Source: Streptomyces fumigatiscleroticus (lineage in GTDB: Bacteria > Actinomycetota > Actinomycetes > Streptomycetales > Streptomycetaceae). From it: a stretch of DNA of 64,000 bases. A program made the translations under genes and the position numbers. Under the pieces are notes generated by a model. The model ran no database searches. It was not told where the DNA came from and worked only from the letters and a program-made list of their open reading frames with translations. This document shows positions 8,083-16,374 of this stretch, one piece after another. Position 1 is the first letter of the stretch. Each line of letters begins with the position of its first letter. The DNA lies in contig NZ_BMQF01000001.1 in the NCBI RefSeq assembly GCF_014647975.1, forward strand, positions 620,001 to 684,000, in the 5' to 3' direction.

Positions 8083-8415
8083 GAGTTCCTCCGCGGAAGA
8101 CGCCCCGGGACTCGTTCCCGGTCGATCGGCGGGAAAGCGCCTCCCGGAATGACCCTCAGTTGCGGTGCTCAGGGCCGCATTTCGGGGATGGTCCGTCCTG
8201 GTGAGAGAAGTCACCCGAACGAATCCGCGAGGGCGGATATCGCCGCAGGTCACGGGCGATTGGAATTTCCCCGTCCCCGGCATCCCGGATGGCTCACCAC
8301 CGGTTGCCGGCACCACCCGTTCGCATCCGCCCCGTCGCCGGTCGGATGCGCGGCGCTTAGCGTTCTCGTATGCGCGACATGACATGGCGACGGCCGTGTC
8401 GAGAGGGGATGGCGA
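8083..8415. other. Divergent promoter region, no gene seen
   Basis: These 333 bases separate the leftward secreted protein from the rightward sortase gene. I find no RNA gene, strong hairpin or plausible small ORF. It presumably contains the two divergent promoters. Confidence 0.5.
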
Positions 8416-9078
8416 ATGTCTGCGTCCGAGCTGGCCGACGAGGAGGAGCAGCCGAGGAAGCGCGCTCCTTGGGGCGTGATAGCACTGGTTCTGCTGACCG
8501 GCCTCGCGCTCATTCGGAATGGTTCGGGGGAATTCGACGTGGGACCGCCGCAGCCCGCGTCGGCGGCCTCCTCGGACAGCCGCGTGCCCGGCGGCACAGC
8601 GGCCCGGGTCCCCGAGCCGCTGCCGTACGGCGTGCCCGACCGGGTCCGCATCCCCGCGATCCAGGTGGACGCCCCGGTCCTGCCCGTCGGTCTGGACGCC
8701 GACGGCTGGGTCGACGCGCCGCCGCCGGAGGACCCCAATGTGTCTGGCTGGTTCACCGGCGCCGTCTCCCCCGGCGAAAAGGGCACCGCCGTCGTGGTCG
8801 GCCATGTCGACAACAAACAGGGCCCCGCGGTGTTCTACGGACTCGGGGCCCTGAAGAAGGGACATCGCATCGAGGTCGCCCGCAAGGACGGAAAGACGGC
8901 CGTGTTCGAGATCTACGGCATCGAGGTCTTCGAGAAGAGCGATTTCCCCGGCGACCGCGTCTACGCCGCCAAGGGCGACGCGGAATTGCGGGTCATCACC
9001 TGCGGCGGCGGTTTCTCCAAACAGAACGGCTACGACGGGAATGTCGTCGTCTTCGCCCGCCTGACCGAGGTGCGCTGA
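8416..9078 (+). CDS. Class F sortase
   Basis: This 220-aa membrane-anchored transpeptidase has an N-terminal helix (VIALVLLTGLALI, about 21-33) and an extracytoplasmic sortase barrel. The catalytic His is H130 in VVVGHVDN and the catalytic Cys is C196 in ITCGGG, as in class F enzymes of high-GC Gram-positives. Sortases also use an Arg near the last strand; residues 197-214 contain none and only R215 is close, which is unusual. Sortases join surface proteins to the cell wall; class F substrates are poorly known. Two candidate partners with C-terminal anchors lie immediately upstream. Confidence 0.9.
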   Translation: MSASELADEEEQPRKRAPWGVIALVLLTGLALIRNGSGEFDVGPPQPASAASSDSRVPGGTAARVPEPLPYGVPDRVRIPAIQVDAPVLPVGLDADGWVDAPPPEDPNVSGWFTGAVSPGEKGTAVVVGHVDNKQGPAVFYGLGALKKGHRIEVARKDGKTAVFEIYGIEVFEKSDFPGDRVYAAKGDAELRVITCGGGFSKQNGYDGNVVVFARLTEVR

Positions 9079-9108
9079 GCGTTCCCCGGCCGGGCGGGCG
9101 CCGCCCCG

Positions 9109-9948
9109 TCACACGTTCCGGCGGCTCGGCACGGTGATGTGGTAGCCGGCGTCCAGCAGTTCCGGCAGATAGCTGCGCAGGGCCCGCACGCTCTGGGAGC
9201 GGTCGCCCCCGGCGTCGTGCGAGAGCACCACGACGCCGGGGGCGGCGCCGTCCTCGACCCGCTCCACGATGGTGGCGGACCCGGGGGTGGTCCAGTCCAG
9301 GGTGTCGACCGTCCACGCGAGCGACTCCATGCCGAGTTCGGCACCGAGCTGGAAGGCCGCGCGGTTCCAGGCCCCGTAGGGCGCGCGGAACCACAGGGGC
9401 CTCTCGCCGCAGGCCTCCTCGACGATGTCGCAGGTGCGTTCCATCTCGGTGCGGATCCGGGCGCGGCGCAGCCGGGTCAGCAGGGGGTGGGACCAGGTGT
9501 GGTTGCCCACGACGTGCCCCTCGTCCACCATGCGGGCCAGCAGGTCCGGGCTGTCCTCCGCCATCTCCCCGACCACGAAGAACATGGCCCGCACGGCGTA
9601 CTCCGCCAGCGTGTCCAGGATCTCCGGGGTGTAGTCGGGGTCCGGTCCGTCGTCGAAGGTGAGCACCATGGTGCGACCGCGCCCGGAGACGCGCAGCAGC
9701 GGTGCGCTGCGCACCCGGGGCCGGCCCGGAGCGGTGCGCGGCGGACCGTAGCCGGTCAGGGGCTGGAGACGGTAGGCGGAGGGCCGGTGCGCGCGGCGTG
9801 CCGGGGGACCCGCGACGGGTGCGGCCGGCCGCGTCCGCTCCGGGTCCGCTCCCACCGCGAGCACACCGGCGGTAGCGGCCGCCCCCACGGCGGCGCCGGC
9901 GCCGGCGAGCATCGCCCGGCGCCGGGTGAGCAATTGATCGTTTTTCAT
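9109..9948 (-). CDS. Exported polysaccharide deacetylase (NodB/CE4 family)
   Basis: This 279-aa protein probably removes N- or O-acetyl groups from cell-wall or extracellular glycan. It carries a twin-arginine signal (TRRRAMLAGAG near 8-18), then the NodB domain from about 93. The CE4 motifs are complete: TFDDGPD (D99, D100), the metal histidines in HTWSH (H150, H154), RAPYG, the DTLDW region and LSHDAG near the end. It converges with the sortase gene, consistent with a cell-surface role. Confidence 0.93.
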   Translation of the reverse strand: MKNDQLLTRRRAMLAGAGAAVGAAATAGVLAVGADPERTRPAAPVAGPPARRAHRPSAYRLQPLTGYGPPRTAPGRPRVRSAPLLRVSGRGRTMVLTFDDGPDPDYTPEILDTLAEYAVRAMFFVVGEMAEDSPDLLARMVDEGHVVGNHTWSHPLLTRLRRARIRTEMERTCDIVEEACGERPLWFRAPYGAWNRAAFQLGAELGMESLAWTVDTLDWTTPGSATIVERVEDGAAPGVVVLSHDAGGDRSQSVRALRSYLPELLDAGYHITVPSRRNV

Positions 9949-10332
9949 GACTCATCAGTCGCCCGGCCGAAGGCCGACGCTCCCCGAGAGCACCGGCACG
10001 GCGGCAGGAATCCACTCGTGCGGCGCAGCCGGCGGCCTCCGCCTCGTCCCCTCCGGCGAGGCCGAGACCGCCGGCGACGGCGGGTCCGGTGATGATCACG
10101 GACCCGTGCCGACCCTTCGGGTGCCCCTTTTCGCCGAAGTGTGCGCGCCTTTGTCACGGACGGCGGGAAGACGACGCCGCAAACCGCCCCGCCGTGCGGC
10201 GCGTTGAGGGGCTCCGGGTTCCTCCGCGCTCCGGGTTCCTTTCGGGTCCCGGGTTCCCCCGGGTTCCGGGAGACCGCGGCCGGGCGGCCCGGGGATCCAG
10301 CCCGACCTGCGGGTTCCGATAGCCTCCCTGCC
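9949..10332. other. Intergenic region with a short motif cluster
   Basis: This stretch lies between the divergent deacetylase and universal stress protein genes. It holds four copies of CCGGGTTCC at 10213-10221, 10231-10239, 10249-10257 and 10259-10267. No supported gene is seen; the open frame reaching back to 10141 lacks a plausible ribosome binding site. Confidence 0.55.
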
Positions 10333-10794
10333 GTGACGGAACAACACTCCCCTCAGTTCGAACGGGGCACGGACGGACCGAAGGTCATCGTGGTCGGAGT
10401 GGACGGCTCCGACTCCTCGCTGCGGGCCGCGGCCTATGCCGGCGGACTGGCGCGGCGGCAGCGCGCCTTGCTCGCCGTCGTGTACGTGCAGCCGATGCTG
10501 GCGGCGGGTGCCGCGTTCGGGGCGCCGGTGGCCGAGACGACCGACGAGATCGCCGAGGACCTGGTGGCGCAGATCCGGGAGGCGGCCGAGCGGGTCAAGG
10601 GGATATTCGAGGTGCGCTGGGAGTTCCACACGTTCCGCGGTGACCCCTACAACGGCCTGGTGCAGGCGGCCGACGACCTGAGGGCGGACGCCGTGGTCGT
10701 GGGCGCCTCCGAGCAGGCCGGCCACCGGATCGTGGGTTCCGTCGCGATCCGGCTGGTGAAGGCGGGGCGGTGGCCGGTGACGGTGGTCCCGTAG
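10333..10794 (+). CDS. Universal stress protein (UspA family)
   Basis: This 153-aa cytoplasmic protein has the Usp fold. The first strand and loop VIVVGVDGSDSS near residue 17 and the last nucleotide loop VVGASEQAGHRIVGSVA near 121 match ATP-binding members. The family helps survival under starvation or oxidative stress. I start at GTG 10333 because that is where homology begins; the frame is open back to 10141. The downstream neighbour is an amino acid permease, a frequent Usp partner. A hairpin follows the stop codon. Confidence 0.9.
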   Translation: MTEQHSPQFERGTDGPKVIVVGVDGSDSSLRAAAYAGGLARRQRALLAVVYVQPMLAAGAAFGAPVAETTDEIAEDLVAQIREAAERVKGIFEVRWEFHTFRGDPYNGLVQAADDLRADAVVVGASEQAGHRIVGSVAIRLVKAGRWPVTVVP

Positions 10795-10800
10795 CCCGCG

Positions 10801-10829
10801 GCGCGCACCCGGTCCGGTGCCGTGCGCGC
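10801..10829 (+). terminator. Probable terminator after the universal stress protein gene
   Basis: GCGCGCAC at 10801-10808 pairs with GTGCGCGC at 10822-10829. It lies a few bases after the stop codon and before the permease, suggesting separate transcripts. Confidence 0.55.
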
Positions 10830-10909
10830 ACGGCGCCTTCCCCGACGGGACCGGCTGCGCCATCATGATCCACCGTCAGCCGTTTGCCGTTCACGAAGAG
10901 GTGAGGCGC

Positions 10910-12325
10910 ATGGCCGGGCTCCGGGCGGGCGAGGGCGTTCTCCGCCGCAAACCGATCGAGCACATCGAGGAGACGGAAGCGGGCGGGGGCGGCCGGCTCC
11001 AGCGGTCGCTGGGACTGTGGCAGCTGACCGCGATCGGTGTGGGCGGCATCATCGGCGCGGGCATCTTCACCCTGGCCGGCACCGTGGCCAACGGCACGGC
11101 GGGCCCGGCGGTGCTGGTCTCCTTCCTGATCGCGGGCGTCGCGAGCGCGGCGGCCGCGCTCTCCTACGCCGAGTTCGCCGGCCTGATCCCGAAGGCGGGC
11201 TCCGCCTACACCTACGGCTACGCGGTCCTCGGCGAGCTGGCGGGCTGGTTCATCGGCTGGGACCTGCTGCTGGAGTACACGGCGATCGTCGCGGTGGTGG
11301 CGATCGGCATCTCCGGCTACTTCAGTTTCCTGGTCGGGGAGACGGGCGCCGATCTGCCGCACTGGATGCTGGGCGCGCCCGGGACCGGGGACGGCCACCG
11401 GGTCGACCTCTTCGCCGCGCTGCTCTGCCTGTTCATCGCGTATCTGCTGAACCTCGGCATCCGCAGCGCGGCCCGGTTCGAGACCGCGGTGGTGGTGCTG
11501 AAGGTGCTGGTCGTGCTGCTGGTGATCGCGGTCGGCGTCTTCCACGTCGACACCGCGAACTACCACCCGTTCTTCCCGTACGGGGTCGGCGGGGCGTTCA
11601 CCGGCGCGGCGACCGTCTTCTTCGCGGTGTTCGGCTACGACGCCATGTCGACGGCGGCCGAGGAGTCCAAGGACGCGCAGCGGCACATGCCGAAGGCGAT
11701 CCTGTACTCGCTGGCGATCTCGATGGTCCTCTACGTGGCCGCCTGCCTGGTCCTGACGGGCATGCAGGACTACCGGGACATCGACAAGGAGAGCGGCTTC
11801 TCCACGGCGTTCAAGTCGGTGGGGCTGAGCGGGCTGGCGGACGTGATCGCGGTGGGCGCGATCATCGGCATCCTCACCGTGATGTTCACGTTCATGCTGG
11901 GCGTGACGCGGGTCTGGTTCAGCATGAGCCGGGACGGGCTGCTGCCGCGCTGGTTCGCCAGGACGCATCCGACGCGGCATGTGCCGACCCGGGTCACCTG
12001 GATCGTCGGGGTGGCGTCGGCCGCCATCGCCGGGTTCCTGCCGATCGGCGAGGCGGCCGAACTGACCAACATCGGGATCCTGCTGGCGTTCGTGGTGGTG
12101 TGCACGGCGGTGATCGTGCTGCGCCACCGGCAGCCGGAGCTGCCGCGCACCTTCCGCACGCCCTGGATGCCGTTCGTCCCGGCGCTGGGCGTGGTCTTCT
12201 CGATCTGGCTGATCACGTTCCTGCAATGGCAGACCTGGGTGCGGTTCGCCGTGTGGTTCGTGGTCGGTCTGGTGGTCTACTTCGGGTACTCCTACCGGCG
12301 TTCGGCGCTGGCGGAGCGCCGGTGA
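10910..12325 (+). CDS. APC superfamily cationic amino acid permease
   Basis: This is a 471-aa inner-membrane transporter. The family signature GVGGIIGAGIFTLAG (near 44-58) marks the first helix of the CAT (cationic amino acid transporter) branch of the APC superfamily, and about 12 hydrophobic helices can be counted. It likely imports basic or other amino acids with protons; the exact substrate cannot be read from the sequence. The start at ATG 10910 is supported by GAGGTGAGG just upstream. It ends convergently with the alpha/beta hydrolase, 12 nt apart. Confidence 0.9.
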   Translation: MAGLRAGEGVLRRKPIEHIEETEAGGGGRLQRSLGLWQLTAIGVGGIIGAGIFTLAGTVANGTAGPAVLVSFLIAGVASAAAALSYAEFAGLIPKAGSAYTYGYAVLGELAGWFIGWDLLLEYTAIVAVVAIGISGYFSFLVGETGADLPHWMLGAPGTGDGHRVDLFAALLCLFIAYLLNLGIRSAARFETAVVVLKVLVVLLVIAVGVFHVDTANYHPFFPYGVGGAFTGAATVFFAVFGYDAMSTAAEESKDAQRHMPKAILYSLAISMVLYVAACLVLTGMQDYRDIDKESGFSTAFKSVGLSGLADVIAVGAIIGILTVMFTFMLGVTRVWFSMSRDGLLPRWFARTHPTRHVPTRVTWIVGVASAAIAGFLPIGEAAELTNIGILLAFVVVCTAVIVLRHRQPELPRTFRTPWMPFVPALGVVFSIWLITFLQWQTWVRFAVWFVVGLVVYFGYSYRRSALAERR

Positions 12326-12337
12326 CGCCGGTGGCCC

Positions 12338-13159
12338 TCACAGGCCGCGCAGAAAGCCGAGCACGATCTCGTTGAAGACCTCGGGGCGTTCCATGTTCGG
12401 GTAGTGCCCGGTGCCCTCGACGGTCACCGCGCGGCCGTGCGGCACCGTGCGGGCGAGCCACTCCGCCTCGGCGACCAGTTCGGGGTCGTCCAGGGCGCCG
12501 TTGACGGTGAGGACCGGGACGCCGATCTCCGGGACGCGGGCCCGGGTGCCGGTCAGGGGCACGTGCCGGTTCTCCTCGTCCGGGGTGTGCTTGGCGAGGG
12601 TGTGCAGGGCCATCTCGCGCAGCCGGCGCAGGATCTCCGGGTCGATGTCGTCCAGGGTGCGGTGCTCCCCCGGCACGAAGCGCAGCCACGCCGTCACCCA
12701 GCCCTCCACGTCGCCCGCGGCGAGCGCCCGGGCCTGCTCGGCCTGCACCCCGGTCGCCCAGGGGCCGGTGTACCGGAACTCTCCGGTGCCCGCGCCGCAG
12801 GCGACGACGGCGCGGACCAGCTCCGGGTACTCCAGCGCGGTGTCGGTGGCGATGATCCCGCCCATCGACACGCCGACGAGCACGGCGGGACCGGCGTCCA
12901 GGTGGCGCAGCAGGCCGGCGAGGTCGTCGGCCCAGCGGAACGGCGCGGTGGCGTTGGCGGAGGCGCCGTGACCGCGTACGTCCGGGGCGATCACCCGGTA
13001 TCCGGCGGCGGCGAGGGCCGGGACCTGGGCGTCGAAGACCCGGTGGTCGGCGAACCCGGAGTGCAGCAGGACCACCGGGTCCCCCGCGCCGGTGTCGCGG
13101 TAGGCGAGGTCGCCGTCGGCGGAGGCGAAGAGACACAGATCGGAAGCGGGAGCAGTCAT
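12338..13159 (-). CDS. Alpha/beta hydrolase
   Basis: This 273-aa cytoplasmic hydrolase has the nucleophile elbow GVSMGG (Ser near 105) and a late histidine in GTGHYPN. The oxyanion region LLHSGFADHRVFD is also present. It resembles 3-oxoadipate enol-lactonase-like and related small esterases; the substrate is unknown. It is divergent from a MarR regulator, with two copies of an imperfect palindrome between them, so it is the likely target of that regulator. The ATG at 13159 lies within 5 bp of the first palindrome, so repressor binding would directly affect initiation. Confidence 0.88.
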   Translation of the reverse strand: MTAPASDLCLFASADGDLAYRDTGAGDPVVLLHSGFADHRVFDAQVPALAAAGYRVIAPDVRGHGASANATAPFRWADDLAGLLRHLDAGPAVLVGVSMGGIIATDTALEYPELVRAVVACGAGTGEFRYTGPWATGVQAEQARALAAGDVEGWVTAWLRFVPGEHRTLDDIDPEILRRLREMALHTLAKHTPDEENRHVPLTGTRARVPEIGVPVLTVNGALDDPELVAEAEWLARTVPHGRAVTVEGTGHYPNMERPEVFNEIVLGFLRGL

Positions 13160-13207
13160 GACAACCAAGGTGTCATCCTTACCCCGTTTTGGCAACCGAG
13201 GTGTCAT
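13160..13207. promoter_or_regulatory. Duplicated MarR-type operator between divergent genes
   Basis: The 15-mer CAACCRAGGTGTCAT occurs at 13162-13176 and 13193-13207, 31 bp apart (about three helical turns). Each lies in a dyad of the form GACAnC...GnTGTC (13160-13174, and less perfectly at 13191-13205). The position between the MarR gene and the hydrolase makes autoregulation plus hydrolase control likely. Confidence 0.75.
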
Positions 13208-13216
13208 GATGAGGGG

Positions 13217-13690
13217 GTGAACGACATCGACAAGCCGCTTGCGCCGGACGAGCTGGGCCATCGCCTCACCGCGGTGTTCGACCTGGTCGGCCCGCTCTAC
13301 CGGCGGGTGCAGCGCGAGGTGGAGCGGGGCGAGGCCGTCGAGGGCCTCTCCGTCGGCGTACGCGCCGTGCTCGACCTGCTGCACAAGCACGGGCCCCTGA
13401 CGGTCCCGCAGATGGGCCGCGCGCAGGCGATCAGCAGGCAGTTCGTACAGCGCATGGTCAACGACGCGGCGGGCCGCGGCCTGGTGGAGAGCGTCCCCAA
13501 CCCCGCGCACCGGCGGTCCTCGCTGATCCGGCTGACGGAGGAGGGCCGTACGGCGATCGCCGCCGTCCTGGCCCGCGAGCACAGCGTGCTGCGGGAGACC
13601 GGCGGCGATCTGACGGAGGCCGACGTGTCGGCGTGTCTGCGCGTGCTCGGCGAGATGCTGCGCCTCTTCGACCACGTCGACGTCGACTGA
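13217..13690 (+). CDS. MarR family transcriptional regulator
   Basis: This 157-aa winged-helix regulator has a dimerisation helix at the N-terminus. The recognition helix is around LTVPQMGRAQAISRQFVQRMV (near 62-82), and the wing VPNPAHRRSSLIRLTEEG follows, all typical of MarR. It starts with GTG at 13217. It is divergent from the alpha/beta hydrolase, and the two operator copies between them point to ligand-released repression of both genes. Confidence 0.9.
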   Translation: MNDIDKPLAPDELGHRLTAVFDLVGPLYRRVQREVERGEAVEGLSVGVRAVLDLLHKHGPLTVPQMGRAQAISRQFVQRMVNDAAGRGLVESVPNPAHRRSSLIRLTEEGRTAIAAVLAREHSVLRETGGDLTEADVSACLRVLGEMLRLFDHVDVD

Positions 13691-13696
13691 CCGGGC

Positions 13697-14806
13697 CTAC
13701 CGGCCCATCACCAGCCCGTCCCCGGCCGCGCCCCGGCCGAGCACGGCGTCCCGGATGCGGTCGCGCACCGCGCGGACGTCGGCGCCCCGTGCGAGCGCCC
13801 GGTTGAGGTTCACCACCCGGCCGGCGTCGACGTCGAACAGCTGCGGGACGAACTCGGCCTTCGTCACCCGCCAGCGCCCGCCGGGCCGGGCGGGCGGCGC
13901 GAAGGTGAAACGGCCGAGGGTGGACTGGTTGCCGCGCGGATCCACCGCGCCGTCCTGATTGACGGCCTCACCGGCGATCTGGTCGCCCGTCCCGTAGACC
14001 ACCCAGGCTCCGTTGACCTTCTCGTAGGCCTGCGGGACATGGGCGCGGGTGCCGAGGATCAGGTCGACGGCCGCGCCTCCTCCGGCGCGGGCGGCGGTGA
14101 GCCGCCGGGCCAGGGCCAGCTGCCGCGCGTCGGGCCGGTCCCGCCACTCGGGGCCCCAGTGCAGGGACACGACGACGACATCGGCGCCCGCCCTCCGCGC
14201 GGCCCGGGCGTCCGCCAGGATCCCGCCCTCGTCGATCAGGCCGACGGCCCAGGGCTGTTCCGGCGGCGGGGGGCTGTCGGTGCCCTGGGTGTAGGCGAGA
14301 TGGGCGACCTGGGCCGCGCCCGCGCGCAGCACGGTGACGGTGCGCGCCTCGCCCTCGGTACGGGCCGAGCCGGCGTGCCGCACGCCCGCGCGGTCCAGGG
14401 CGTCCAGGGTGCGGCGGATGCCGTCGGCGCCGCCGGCGAGGCTGTGGGCGGAAGCGGTGGAGCAGCCGTCGTAGCCGGTGGCGGCCAGGGCCCGGGCCGG
14501 TTCGGAGTCGCCGTCGGCGCCGTCCGCGGTCTCCAGATGGCACAGGGCGAGATCGGCGCCGGAGACGACGGGCCGGATCTCGGCGAGCATCGGGCGGAGG
14601 CCGGGGCCGGTGCCGCCCGCGTCGGAGCCGGCCCGGTCGGCCGGCGCGCGGGCCGGGACGACGGCGCCGGAGGCGACCAGGGTGAAGCCGCCGGTGCCGG
14701 CGGCGGCCGGATGCGCGGGCGGCTCGTGACCACGGTTCTGGCAGGCCGCGCCGGCGGCGAGCAGCACGGTGAGGGCCAGGGCCACCTGTCGACTGCGCGT
14801 GATCAT
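13697..14806 (-). CDS. CapA-like lipoprotein with degraded metal site
   Basis: This 369-aa protein has the CapA/PGA_cap metallophosphatase fold. The N-terminus is a lipoprotein signal (LAAGAAC). Compared with the usual family motifs, key metal ligands appear changed: the GD of the first motif is VASGAVV, the N-H of the third is STASAHSL, and the G-H/R-H motif near 250 reads GTRAHVPQ. The LHWGPEW and NLN regions remain. A short stretch around 98 also looks deleted (GADGDSEPARAL). I infer it is not an active phosphatase. It is divergent from the ECF sigma factor gene and converges with the MarR gene, sharing a small GGGCC hairpin. Confidence 0.8.
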   Translation of the reverse strand: MITRSRQVALALTVLLAAGAACQNRGHEPPAHPAAAGTGGFTLVASGAVVPARAPADRAGSDAGGTGPGLRPMLAEIRPVVSGADLALCHLETADGADGDSEPARALAATGYDGCSTASAHSLAGGADGIRRTLDALDRAGVRHAGSARTEGEARTVTVLRAGAAQVAHLAYTQGTDSPPPPEQPWAVGLIDEGGILADARAARRAGADVVVVSLHWGPEWRDRPDARQLALARRLTAARAGGGAAVDLILGTRAHVPQAYEKVNGAWVVYGTGDQIAGEAVNQDGAVDPRGNQSTLGRFTFAPPARPGGRWRVTKAEFVPQLFDVDAGRVVNLNRALARGADVRAVRDRIRDAVLGRGAAGDGLVMGR

Positions 14807-15018
14807 CCGTTCACCCCGCTGTGGTCGTATTTACGCACGAACAGGTAAAGATCCCTCTACGCCGGGTTTCTGCTCCGACACGCCCTTTAGCCCGTCCGGC
14901 GGGCGCGGAGGGGGTGCCGCGACCGTTCGTCGCACCGTTCGCCGACGCGATCGACCGTCCGCCGCAGATCCCTGTACGCACCCTGTCCCGCTGCGGCGGC
15001 CTGCGGTGGCATACGGCC

Positions 15019-15564
15019 ATGACGGCCGGAACCACCCTGACCAACGTCACGACCGCCGAGCACGAGCTCGCCGCACTCCAGCGGGAGCACGGCCGACCGC
15101 TCTTCGCCTTGCTGCTCCGGCTCTGCGACGGCGACCGGCAGCGCGCCGAGGACCTGGTGCAGGAGACCCTCGTCCGCGCCTGGCAGCACCCCGAGGCGCT
15201 GCGCGCCGACGACTTCGCCTCCGTACGGCCGTGGCTGCTCACCGTGGGCCGGCGGCTGGCGATCGACGCGCGGCGGGCCCGGCAGGCGCGGCCCGCGGAG
15301 GTGGGCGACGCGGTCCTGGAGAGCGCGCGCGTCTGCGCCGACCACGCCGAACGGGCCGCCGCCGCCCTGGACGTGCGGGAGGCGGTGAAGACCCTCACCC
15401 CCGAGCACCGTGACGTCCTGGTGCTCGTGTACTTCCAGGGGGCGAGTGTGGCGGAAGCGGCGACAGCGCTCGGAATACCCCCCGGTACCGTCAAGTCGCG
15501 TGCCTACTACGCGTTGCGCGCCCTGCGCAGGGTGTTGCCGGGATACGCCGCGGACCTGCATTGA
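15019..15564 (+). CDS. ECF sigma factor, SigL-like
   Basis: This 181-aa RNA polymerase sigma factor has region 2 (AEDLVQETLVRAWQHPEAL near 44-62, and SVRPWLLTVGRRLAID) and region 4 (LTPEHRDVLVLVYFQGASVAEAATALGIPPGTVKSR near 120-155), with a short linker and no extra domain. It resembles the SigK/SigL branch of ECF factors. An anti-sigma factor with a zinc-binding motif lies one gene downstream, so it is probably held inactive at the membrane until a signal arrives. I start at ATG 15019; longer starts back to 14821 are open but lack homology. Confidence 0.9.
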   Translation: MTAGTTLTNVTTAEHELAALQREHGRPLFALLLRLCDGDRQRAEDLVQETLVRAWQHPEALRADDFASVRPWLLTVGRRLAIDARRARQARPAEVGDAVLESARVCADHAERAAAALDVREAVKTLTPEHRDVLVLVYFQGASVAEAATALGIPPGTVKSRAYYALRALRRVLPGYAADLH

Positions 15565-15699
15565 AACCAACAGTCCAGTCAAGCCTCCGTAAAGCGCCTT
15601 GCTGCGGACCCTGGTTGGGTAATCGGCTGTCCTCATCCGTGTTCCGGACCGGGGACCGGGGTCGGGCGACGCGCACGCACCGGAGGAAGGCAGGAAGGG

Positions 15700-16215
15700 A
15701 TGCTGCACAGAGGCCAAGAGGGCACGGACGGCACCGGTGACGGTGGCCTGGCCGTGCCGATGGCGTGGTTGTACGCCGAGTACATCGCCGACGAACTGCT
15801 GCGGACCGGCGACCTGATGCCGCCGACGTCCTTCGAGTTCCGCGCCGGGCGGGACGCGCTGGCGCTGACCATCTTCCTCGCCGACACCGACGGTGAACTC
15901 TGCGGCATCCGGGTCGTGACCCAGCTGGAGACCTGGCTGTCGCTGACCGCCTACGACCAGCCGTGGCAGGAGTGGGTGCGTGAGCGCATGGCCGAGCTCG
16001 CCGCCGAGGCCGCCGCCCGCGGCCGGCGGGCACCGGACCTGGAGCTGGCGGAGGCGGCCTGGCGCTGGCTGGAGGAGACCGAGCTGCTGGCCCCGGACCT
16101 GAACGCGGTGCCGGGCGGCGCCACGGCGGCCGGCGAGGACGAGGGACCCAAGGTGTGGACGCCGGCGTGGCAGCTGGGGCTGCCCCTCGGCCACCTCGCC
16201 ATCCATCTCTTCTAG
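15700..16215 (+). CDS. Conserved hypothetical protein between sigma and anti-sigma genes
   Basis: This is a soluble 171-aa protein, acidic and rich in Trp, Leu and Glu, with no signal peptide or membrane helix. I do not recognise a domain. Residues 20-60 (AWLYAEYIADELLRTG..) and the C-terminus (WTPAWQLGLPLGHLAIHLF) are the most structured-looking parts. Its place between an ECF sigma factor and its likely anti-sigma factor, all on one strand, suggests it belongs to the same regulatory unit, though the gaps (135 and 159 bp) allow separate promoters. Confidence 0.75.
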   Translation: MLHRGQEGTDGTGDGGLAVPMAWLYAEYIADELLRTGDLMPPTSFEFRAGRDALALTIFLADTDGELCGIRVVTQLETWLSLTAYDQPWQEWVRERMAELAAEAAARGRRAPDLELAEAAWRWLEETELLAPDLNAVPGGATAAGEDEGPKVWTPAWQLGLPLGHLAIHLF

Positions 16216-16374
16216 GCGCTCTTTCCGGATGGGACCGATCCGCGGGCCGTACGGCTCCGAATGCTTGGGGCCCGCCATTTCCGGTGTGCGGGTCTTGAGT
16301 GATTCGGCGGTCCGGTGCGTACGGGTGGGAGCAACGCGTCACCCCACCCGCACCCGACGGCACGAGGATTCGGC

